Source: DAONLM01 sp035406685
GTDB lineage: Bacteria; Spirochaetota; GWE2-31-10; MWDO01
Length of the DNA stretch: 12,175 nucleotides
Direction of reading: 5' to 3'
NCBI GenBank assembly: GCA_035406685.1
Contig: DAONLM010000084.1
Span: 1-12,175, forward strand
The notes under the pieces were generated by a model. It was not told where the DNA came from and made no database searches. It saw only the letters and a program-made list of their open reading frames with translations. The first letter of the stretch is position 1. Every line of letters begins with the position of its first letter. Of the stretch, positions 6,196 to 12,175 are shown piece after piece. Made by a program: the position numbers and the translations under genes.

Positions 6196-7389
6196 ATGGC
6201 AATAAAATCTAAAAATATAACTGGATGGATTTTGATAGGCATTATTGCCTTATTAATAATTGGTGTTATTTTAATTTCAAGATTATTTAAGAGCGAAGAA
6301 AAGTTAAAAACAGTATTTAAAAACAAACAAAACTTATCATTTTTGCTTGCTGGCTATGATTCTGAAAGAAATATAGAAGAGGCAATTGTCCTATTTTATC
6401 AAACCGGTACAGATAGAGTGGCAACAGTCTCAATCTTGCCAGACACATTAATATCTTATGGAAAACTTGAATCTTTTAAATTAAGAGATGCTTTTAAGAA
6501 AAAGATATCAAATGAAGATTTAATGCTTGCTATTGGGAATTTAATAGGAGAAAAAATTGATTACTATTTTTTTATAAAAAAGGAAAATTTTATTAAACTC
6601 ATCGATATGATTGAAGGAGTAGAAATTTTTTCAGAAGAAATAAGAATTCCAGAGAAAAATGTTCATATCCCGTCTGGCCTTATTTTATTAGATGGAGATA
6701 AAGCAGTAGAATATCTTACTCTTTTAGAAAATGATGAATTAGAGTCTGCTTATAAAAAGTTAAAAAGAGGGGCTAATTTTGTAAGAAGTTTATTAAAACT
6801 AAAACAAAACTGGAAAGAGAATATAACCCCTGCTATACTTTCAAATCATATTTATAATCTATTTACTACAAACATGGCGTTAAATGATATTTTGATTATT
6901 TATAATGAAATCATTAAAAAATATGATGCTGGGGTCACAGATTTTTCGAGAGGGATGATAAATGTAATTCTTTATTGTGATAAAAATATTACAGATAAAA
7001 ATGAATATGTTCTGTTACCAAAAATGAGTGGTAACTGGGTAAAAAGTGAAACAAAAGATGCTCTTGAAAAAATAAATAAGGAATTCTTGACTGAAGAGGG
7101 TGAAAAAGTCGTAATTCAGATATTAAATGGAACAGATATAGCTGGCTTTGCAGAAAGAACAAAAAAATATTTAATGTCATTTGGTTTTGAGGTAAGTGAA
7201 ATAGGAAATGCAGACAGTGAAAATTATGAAAACACCATTGTAATTATACAAAATTCAGAAGAAAAGGCAACAAAATTAGCAGATCTTATAAAATGCAAAA
7301 GAATAGTAAAAAGTACTGAAATATCATCCAAGAATATAGACGCCACTCTTATTATTGGAAGAGATTTTAATGGTAGAGTCGTGAAATAA
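6196..7389 (+). CDS. Membrane-anchored LCP-like protein with C-terminal LytR_C domain
   Basis: The 397-residue protein has one membrane helix at about 10-30 (GWILIGIIALLIIGVILIS), placing the rest outside the cytoplasm. Residues about 45-200 follow the LytR-CpsA-Psr layout (FLLAGYDSE, VATVSILPDTLI, the IDYYFFIKKENFIKLIDMIEGVEI segment, then LDGDKAVEYL), and about 303-390 is a LytR_C domain (VVIQILNGTDIAGFAERTKKYL). LCP enzymes attach glycopolymers to peptidoglycan using conserved arginines. Here the usual SIPRDT is SILPDT, and the expected YxRxR after the DG motif is YLTLLE, so glycopolymer transfer is doubtful. A structural or scaffolding role in the envelope is possible. GGG at 6188-6190 in AAAGGGAAATT gives a weak Shine-Dalgarno, and the gene is coupled to nadD. 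The nadD-LytR_C pair is an arrangement I associate with spirochaetes, where rsfS often follows; here it does not. Confidence 0.8.
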   Translation: MAIKSKNITGWILIGIIALLIIGVILISRLFKSEEKLKTVFKNKQNLSFLLAGYDSERNIEEAIVLFYQTGTDRVATVSILPDTLISYGKLESFKLRDAFKKKISNEDLMLAIGNLIGEKIDYYFFIKKENFIKLIDMIEGVEIFSEEIRIPEKNVHIPSGLILLDGDKAVEYLTLLENDELESAYKKLKRGANFVRSLLKLKQNWKENITPAILSNHIYNLFTTNMALNDILIIYNEIIKKYDAGVTDFSRGMINVILYCDKNITDKNEYVLLPKMSGNWVKSETKDALEKINKEFLTEEGEKVVIQILNGTDIAGFAERTKKYLMSFGFEVSEIGNADSENYENTIVIIQNSEEKATKLADLIKCKRIVKSTEISSKNIDATLIIGRDFNGRVVK

Positions 7390-7486
7390 GTTAGTCAAAA
7401 TCGTATATTTAAATTATGTTCAAATTAATACTATTTTATTATTTTTTTATTAAAAAATTATTTTTTTCATAAAAAATATTTTTTTA
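7390..7486. other. Extremely AT-rich spacer with T- and A-tracts
   Basis: About 100 nt contain almost no G or C, with runs of 6-7 T and 6 A alternating between 7440 and 7486. No GC-stemmed terminator for the nadD operon is visible. The T-rich tracts could weakly terminate transcription or act as an upstream element for the next promoter. Confidence 0.35.
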
Positions 7487-7515
7487 TTGATTTTTTCTCT
7501 TTATTCAATTATAAT
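7487..7515 (+). promoter_or_regulatory. Predicted sigma-70 promoter of the TMEM43-like gene
   Basis: TTGATT (7487-7492, 4 of 6) is 17 nt from a perfect TATAAT (7510-7515). The leader would be about 25 nt and contains AGGAGG (7536-7541), 5 nt before the ATG at 7547, the best-placed Shine-Dalgarno in the window. Strong expression is likely. Confidence 0.6.
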
Positions 7516-7546
7516 TTAATCAAAATATTATTTTTAGGAGGTTTTT

Positions 7547-8620
7547 ATGAATAAGTTCCTTGATACTTTTGGCAAAAATGTTAAAGCTGTCATAAGTGGT
7601 ATGATTTTAGGTCTTTTTTTGTTACCATTAGGAGTCTATATGCAGTATTGTGCTGTTAATCAGATGCAATACCACAAAGAATTTAAGGCTGCAAAAGATG
7701 TAACAGATGCAAATGATCCTCAAATTAAGGATGCCACATTAATTAAAACAGAGGGTAACTACTCTTTATCAGCAGGTCCTTTTAGTGAATTAAAGACTCC
7801 AGAGGGGGATATGTTTAGTGGCTCATATATTTCCTATGATATTTACAAGTATATTATTAAGGAAAAAAAGACAGAAAAGAAAGATAGTGAAGGTAAACCA
7901 ACAGGGGAATATGAGTATACTTATGAATGGGTAAAAGAAGGTAATGCTCTTTCTCAATCTCCTGCTGATCTTTCTGTTTCAGTAAATGGTTTTACAGTTA
8001 AATTAAATGCTTTCAGACAAAATTATATACCTTCTGCTACAAGGTATTATAAGTATACTCCTTCAAGAACAGTAATGAGTAATATGGAAAAATCAACCGA
8101 GGGTACTGGCTTCCCTCCTTCACCAACAGAGGATGAGTATCGAAAGGGTATCTATGCTATAGTATTAGAGGGTAGAATTTATGATGCAATAGATACAACA
8201 ATGACTATTTCTGGCGTAGCATCAAAAGGTTCTTCTAATTTAGTTGCAAAACAGAAAAAAGTTTTTGCTTCTTTACCTCAGGAGATGCTTGTAATCTCTT
8301 ATGGAAATAAAGAGGAGACTCTTAGAAGTCTTGAATCACAGGCAAAAACTGAAAGGTTATTTAAATTTATTATAGGTACACTCTGTTTTATGTTTGGATT
8401 CTCTGGCTTATTTGGACCAATAATTAAGGTTTTGGATTTAATACCATTTTTAGGGAAAATGGCAACAAGTGTAATTTATTTTATATTAGCAATAGTATCT
8501 TTATTATTATCTGTGCTGTTTTATATATTCTTCCAGATTTTCTGGCTACTTGTTGCTGCTGTTATAGTAATAGTAATAGTTTTAATAGTTATGAAGACCA
8601 TGAAAAAGAGTCAGGCATAA
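7547..8620 (+). CDS. TMEM43-family membrane protein
   Basis: The 357-residue protein has an N-terminal membrane helix at about 15-33 (VISGMILGLFLLPLGVYM), a long hydrophilic region about 34-268 and a C-terminal cluster of helices at about 271-293, 305-330 and 331-350. The layout matches the TMEM43/LUMA family (PF07787). The middle keeps features of that family, such as the YDIYKYI...YEYTYEWVKEG stretch resembling its tYtYeKeW motif. The loop GPIIKVLDLIPFLGKM before the last helices resembles the family's ADxIPFLG segment. The role of bacterial members is not established, so I give no function. The last helices (VAAVIVIVIVLIVMKTMKK) end in a basic tail, expected to face the cytoplasm. The gene stands alone with its own promoter and strong AGGAGG. 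Confidence 0.78.
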   Translation: MNKFLDTFGKNVKAVISGMILGLFLLPLGVYMQYCAVNQMQYHKEFKAAKDVTDANDPQIKDATLIKTEGNYSLSAGPFSELKTPEGDMFSGSYISYDIYKYIIKEKKTEKKDSEGKPTGEYEYTYEWVKEGNALSQSPADLSVSVNGFTVKLNAFRQNYIPSATRYYKYTPSRTVMSNMEKSTEGTGFPPSPTEDEYRKGIYAIVLEGRIYDAIDTTMTISGVASKGSSNLVAKQKKVFASLPQEMLVISYGNKEETLRSLESQAKTERLFKFIIGTLCFMFGFSGLFGPIIKVLDLIPFLGKMATSVIYFILAIVSLLLSVLFYIFFQIFWLLVAAVIVIVIVLIVMKTMKKSQA

Positions 8621-8750
8621 GTTAAGATAAAGGTGATAAAGGCAAAATTTTTAGAATAATGTAATGAGAGAGAATTGTCGTAGTTTTAAAAAGTTCTCAA
8701 AGTAAGGTTACAAGAAAGAGGAGTAAAAATTTAAAAGAGTTTTTCTTTTT

Positions 8751-8780
8751 AAAAAAGGCTCTCATAAGAGAGCCTTTTTT
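8751..8780. terminator. Bidirectional intrinsic terminator between convergent genes
   Basis: AAAAAAGGCTCTC (8751-8763) and GAGAGCCTTTTTT (8768-8780) form a perfect 13-bp stem around the loop ATAA. T-tracts on both strands let it end the TMEM43-like transcript and the opposing GH31-cdd-PilZ operon. The last two bases overlap the stop codon of the PilZ gene. Confidence 0.9.
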
Positions 8781-9423
8781 AATATCCTAAGTATTTTATA
8801 ATTTCTAAAAATTTTATTCTTTTATCCTCTTCAAGATTATCTTTTCTAATAAAACAGTTTTTTTGAATATCCTGTTTATAAATTTTTAGTAAGAAATTAA
8901 GATATTCTTCTTTATCGATTTTTGTCAATATTTTTTCATTAAAAGTATTAAATTCTATCTCCTTTGGAAATAGTCCTAAAAATACATTATTTAAATGTAG
9001 AAGAGTTAATAGAGTTAAAAGCCTATCTTTTATCTCTGAATCATAAGTATTTGCTATAATTGCACCACTTATTATTTTACAATCTTTGCCAGTCTCTGGT
9101 AAAAATTTCTCCCATTCAATATTTAATCTAAACAAAAAATCCATATCCATAAAATTAAATGAAATCTCATAGATATTATATATACTATCTTTTTTCACAA
9201 TTGTAAAAAGAAAATCATTATTAGCATAAGAAAACATTATTCCAGCATAAGAGATATTCATTATATGAACTGGAAGATTAAATTCTTCCTCTAAATTAAA
9301 ATTCACATCTCTTATTTTAACATTGAGTAATCCATCTATACTAACATCAAATCTTGTTGTTAATCTTTTATTAAAAAAATAAGCGATATTTTCATTTTTA
9401 TTCATAATAAAAAATTTCGGCAT
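8779..9423 (-). CDS. PilZ-domain protein (probable c-di-GMP effector)
   Basis: The 214-residue soluble protein carries both c-di-GMP contact motifs of PilZ: RxxxR as R20-L-T-T-R24 and [D/N]xSxxG as N56-I-S-Y-A-G61. The spacing and the following beta-rich segment (IMFSYANNDFLFTIV, about 62-76) also fit. Residues after about 110 are a helical region with no motif I recognise; they may be an output or partner-binding part. It is therefore likely to sense c-di-GMP, but its target is unknown. It begins 13 nt after the cytidine deaminase stop, with no Shine-Dalgarno. The second Met (residue 7, MNKNENIAYFF) is an alternative start. It ends on the shared terminator, so it is the last gene of the minus-strand operon. 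Its pairing with a glycosidase and a nucleoside enzyme gives no clear functional hint. Confidence 0.75.
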   Translation of the reverse strand: MPKFFIMNKNENIAYFFNKRLTTRFDVSIDGLLNVKIRDVNFNLEEEFNLPVHIMNISYAGIMFSYANNDFLFTIVKKDSIYNIYEISFNFMDMDFLFRLNIEWEKFLPETGKDCKIISGAIIANTYDSEIKDRLLTLLTLLHLNNVFLGLFPKEIEFNTFNEKILTKIDKEEYLNFLLKIYKQDIQKNCFIRKDNLEEDKRIKFLEIIKYLGY

Positions 9424-9436
9424 TAAAAGGCTAAAA

Positions 9437-9847
9437 TTATAAAATATTCTTTTTCAAATTATGCAATGAATCAAAAGGCAGAAGTTTAGATATCTTTACA
9501 ATCTTATATTTTAAATATTTATTCGCCATTATCACATCAATATCTTTACCAAACTCTGATATAATCTGTCTGCATATCCCACATGGTGGTAGAATCTCTT
9601 CTGAATCAAGTCCTACAATTGCAATTGCTATAAATTGATTTTCCCCATTGGTTAAAGCAGATGAAATAGCGCTCCTTTCTGCACAAATTGTTGCTCCATA
9701 AGATCTATTTTCTACATTCACACCTTTATAGATATTACCATTTTTTGTAAGAATAACAGATCCAACTCTAAAATGAGAATAAGGAGAATAGCTATTATTT
9801 GCTATATCCTTTGCCAATTTTAATAATTCTTTTACATTATATTTCAT
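9437..9847 (-). CDS. cdd: Cytidine deaminase
   Basis: Cdd hydrolyses cytidine and deoxycytidine to uridine and deoxyuridine plus ammonia in pyrimidine salvage, in the cytosol. The 136-residue length matches the small homotetrameric class. Zinc ligands are C55 in CAER and C89 and C92 in PCGICRQ, and E57 is the proton-shuttling glutamate. FRVGSVI and the substrate-binding N44-x-E46 of NVENRS are present. All key residues are intact. The ATG overlaps the GH31 stop by 4 nt (ATGA), showing translational coupling to the upstream gene; the PilZ gene follows 13 nt later. Confidence 0.95.
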   Translation of the reverse strand: MKYNVKELLKLAKDIANNSYSPYSHFRVGSVILTKNGNIYKGVNVENRSYGATICAERSAISSALTNGENQFIAIAIVGLDSEEILPPCGICRQIISEFGKDIDVIMANKYLKYKIVKISKLLPFDSLHNLKKNIL

Positions 9848-12102
9848 AATACCTCTAATATATATTTTGTTTCATTTTGAGGATAATTTATTTTAAAAAT
9901 AATTTCCCCTTTATCTTTATTAAAAATAACATTCTCACTCTTAACGGCTTTGACATCTTTAGTATAGATTATAAAATTTAATTCTGGCAACTTATATTTA
10001 TTATATTCTGTTTTTAAAGGTATAAGAGTCAACTCTATTTTATTATTATTGAAACTATTTTTTATTCCGAGTAGATTATATACACCATTTTTATAATCTG
10101 TGGTTATGCCATCATCATCATAAATCTCAAAATAAGAAGATCCTTCACTCGTGTTATTAACAATAATATCATACTGGGATATCCCCTTATAATTAGAATC
10201 TGGATTTGTAACTAATATGCCATTTGGTTTTAAAAAGAATGGCGGATATCCCGGCTTATATTCAACTGTATAAAGATTTGCGCCAGAATAACTTTTTTTT
10301 GATTGATATTCTAAATAGTTGCCTTTATCTGGGAGATAAATATCATAATTATTTATACCTTCTTTATTTGCAACTCTGTAAATTATGTTATCACCAAAAT
10401 AGTATTGAAGATTTTCTATCTCTATCTCTTTATCTTTTGAAAGGGTATTTACCGGAATATCAATGGGCTTAATAAATGGCTTACCATTAAATGAGGTGTT
10501 ATATGCTGTGGAATAGATATAAGGATGAAGCCTTGCTCTTAATTTAAGAAGTCTTTTTACCGATGCTAAAGCATCATCTCCAAATGCCCATGGTTCTCTA
10601 TCAACCTGTGCTCCATGAGGTCTATAAATAGGCGAAAAAAGTCCAAATTCACTCCATCTTACATACAATTCTGGAGTGCCTTCACCCACAAAGCCACCAA
10701 CATCACTTGCCCAGTATGAGAAGTTACAAAGTGATGCACTTATCATAATTTTTGGCTGTATCTCCAATCCTTCCTTCCATTTAGCACTTGCATCTCCGGA
10801 CCACACACTAACACCTAATGAAGGAGAACAACTCCATCCAGATCTTGAAAGTATAACTACTCTTTTTTCTGGAAAATCCTTGCTCCAGTTATCAAATAAC
10901 ATCTTACTCCAATAATAATTATAAAGATTATGGATATCCTTTTCTTTACCGAGTTTAAATCTTGTAGTAGCTGGAACTTTTTCCGGCTCCCCAAGATCAG
11001 TCCATAATCCACTGATTCCCTGTTTAATTAATGGTTTATATGAGACATTCCAGAGATGATTATTTGCTATACTATTCGTAAAATCAAATATCCCCCCTTT
11101 CCCCCACCAGTTTGCTAAATATTGAAATTTGTTTTCATTTTCTCGTAAACCAAAATAGTTTAATCTTTTAAAAAGATTAAAATTTTTACTCTTTTCATCA
11201 AAAAATGGCTCTGAAATATTTATTAACTTAAAACCAAGATTATTTAACTCATTTATAAAATTTACTGGATCCGGAAATCCTCTTTCATACCAGTCAATAT
11301 CCCCCATATACCTAAACCAGTATAGATCTAAGACTATTCCAGTAGCAGGAAGATCGAGTTCAACAAATTTTTTTGCAATGTTTAGGGTCTCTGTTTCTGA
11401 AAAATAGCCATATTTTGACTGAATATAACCAAAAAGCCATTTTGGTGGAAGTGGTGGAAGGCCGGTTAATTTAGCGTAGTCACTGCTTACATTGATTAGA
11501 TTATCAGAAGAGATAATGTATATATCCACACCTCTTATGCTATTATTTTCTTCATTACTGTAAATCAATGTGGCATTATCTTCTTCTTTTTTAAATTCAA
11601 TAAAAGCCTTATATGGCGATGCAAAATAAAATCCTTTTCCAGTATCAGTAAATATTACAGGTATTGGCATAACTGCTCTATCACTATAGTGATGCTCGTT
11701 ATATATTTTATATTTTATATCCAGATCAAGAAGATTAACATTGCCATATCTCTCACCAAGACCATACAGTTTTTTTACATTCTTAATAGTAATAATAATC
11801 TTATTATCATTAGTTTTAATTTTTGCAAAGTTAGATATAGATAAAGTATTTTCTTCTTTAATAATATGAAAATTATCTGAAATAATTGAGTTATCCTCTA
11901 TTTTTAATTTTTCAAAATTAAGATTTGCTTTAATAAGTTCTTTAAATATCTCTTCGTTATCTTTATTCCTTATTGAAAATTTAAGTATATTTTTAGAAAT
12001 TCCAAGATTTAAATTAGAATTTACCCAATATATGTTACTTATATCTTTTTTGCATGAAAAGACAAAAATAAGAAATAATAAAAATAAATTAAATTTTTTC
12101 AT
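9844..12102 (-). CDS. GH31 family alpha-glycosidase or glucosyltransferase, lipoprotein
   Basis: The 752-residue protein starts with a lipoprotein signal (MKKFNLFLLFLIFVFSC), lipobox FVFSC with the lipidated Cys at 17, so it should be anchored to a membrane on the outer side of the cytoplasmic membrane. GH31 landmarks follow: a GLGERYGN segment in the N-terminal domain; PPKWLFGYIQSKYGY leading the barrel; the nucleophile in GLWTDLGEPE with D369; the acid/base D437 in WSGDASAKW; SYWASDVGGF; and RPHGAQVDREPW near the active site. The nucleophile-to-acid spacing of 68 residues equals that I recall for the Cellvibrio transglucosidase Agd31B, whose TDLGEPE-type box it shares, so alpha-glucan transfer or maltooligosaccharide hydrolysis is plausible. 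The substrate is not proven. AGAGG 5 nt before the ATG and a strong promoter begin the operon; the stop overlaps cdd. Confidence 0.88.
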   Translation of the reverse strand: MKKFNLFLLFLIFVFSCKKDISNIYWVNSNLNLGISKNILKFSIRNKDNEEIFKELIKANLNFEKLKIEDNSIISDNFHIIKEENTLSISNFAKIKTNDNKIIITIKNVKKLYGLGERYGNVNLLDLDIKYKIYNEHHYSDRAVMPIPVIFTDTGKGFYFASPYKAFIEFKKEEDNATLIYSNEENNSIRGVDIYIISSDNLINVSSDYAKLTGLPPLPPKWLFGYIQSKYGYFSETETLNIAKKFVELDLPATGIVLDLYWFRYMGDIDWYERGFPDPVNFINELNNLGFKLINISEPFFDEKSKNFNLFKRLNYFGLRENENKFQYLANWWGKGGIFDFTNSIANNHLWNVSYKPLIKQGISGLWTDLGEPEKVPATTRFKLGKEKDIHNLYNYYWSKMLFDNWSKDFPEKRVVILSRSGWSCSPSLGVSVWSGDASAKWKEGLEIQPKIMISASLCNFSYWASDVGGFVGEGTPELYVRWSEFGLFSPIYRPHGAQVDREPWAFGDDALASVKRLLKLRARLHPYIYSTAYNTSFNGKPFIKPIDIPVNTLSKDKEIEIENLQYYFGDNIIYRVANKEGINNYDIYLPDKGNYLEYQSKKSYSGANLYTVEYKPGYPPFFLKPNGILVTNPDSNYKGISQYDIIVNNTSEGSSYFEIYDDDGITTDYKNGVYNLLGIKNSFNNNKIELTLIPLKTEYNKYKLPELNFIIYTKDVKAVKSENVIFNKDKGEIIFKINYPQNETKYILEVL

Positions 12103-12107
12103 AAATA

Positions 12108-12112
12108 CCTCT
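12108..12112 (-). promoter_or_regulatory. Shine-Dalgarno AGAGG of the GH31 gene
   Basis: On the minus strand AGAGG is followed by 5 nt (TATTT) and the ATG at 12102. It fixes the start that gives the lipoprotein signal peptide its full length. Confidence 0.6.
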
Positions 12113-12129
12113 TTAAAAATAATCTTTAT

Positions 12130-12158
12130 CTTATACCCAACAAAATATAATATGTCAA
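12130..12158 (-). promoter_or_regulatory. Predicted sigma-70 promoter of the GH31-cdd-PilZ operon
   Basis: On the minus strand TTGACA (12158-12153) is separated by exactly 17 nt from TATAAG (12135-12130, 5 of 6). The start would lie near 12123, leaving a leader of about 20 nt. No operator symmetry is seen in the short visible upstream region. Confidence 0.75.
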
Positions 12159-12175
12159 GATCTATGCAGAAGAAT

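Noticed and set aside
7425..7500. A-tract and T-tract region as a replication origin or terminator
   Set aside because: No DnaA boxes or iterons and no GC stem; it is simply extreme AT richness upstream of a promoter.
10224..10915. Two plus-strand frames of about 80 codons opposite the GH31 gene
   Set aside because: They overlap the conserved catalytic part of the GH31 gene on the other strand and have no supporting start signals.

Overview
The window is very AT-rich bacterial chromosome. It carries textbook sigma-70 promoters (TTGACA-17/18-TATAAT), SD-led genes, TGA used as a stop, a PilZ (c-di-GMP) protein and a Lol-type lipoprotein. nadD is followed by a degenerate LCP/LytR_C protein, an order I associate with spirochaetes. 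I favour an AT-rich spirochaete-like diderm anaerobe, but the phylum call is an inference with modest confidence.

Left part (1-2490): the 3' end of an unidentified reading frame (2-133, visibly richer in GC than the rest) is followed by a promoter and an orphan membrane histidine kinase (dCache-HAMP-PAS-HisKA_2-HATPase), closed by a strong intrinsic terminator. Middle (2490-5580): a gene-poor spacer leads to a consensus promoter whose -35/-10 spacer is filled by a near-perfect 20-bp palindrome resembling a TetR-family operator. This drives a long-chain acyl-CoA synthetase. Behind that gene lie a long perfect-looking hairpin and, on the minus strand, a frameshifted relic that I read as a Y1 (REP-associated/IS200-like) transposase pseudogene.

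Right of centre (5507-8780): a perfect-consensus promoter precedes nadD and a membrane-anchored LCP-like/LytR_C protein, forming a two-gene operon. A separately promoted gene for a TMEM43-family membrane protein follows and ends at a bidirectional terminator. Right part (8779-12158, minus strand): one promoter drives a tight three-gene operon of a GH31 lipoprotein glycosidase, cytidine deaminase (4-nt ATGA overlap) and a PilZ-domain protein. This operon converges on the same terminator.

No rRNA, tRNA, CRISPR array or intact mobile element is visible. Most genes are ordinary families. The parts most worth a second look are the putative fatty-acid operator, the transposase relic with its hairpin, the LCP-like protein that lacks expected arginines, the bacterial TMEM43 homologue and the mixed-function GH31-cdd-PilZ operon.
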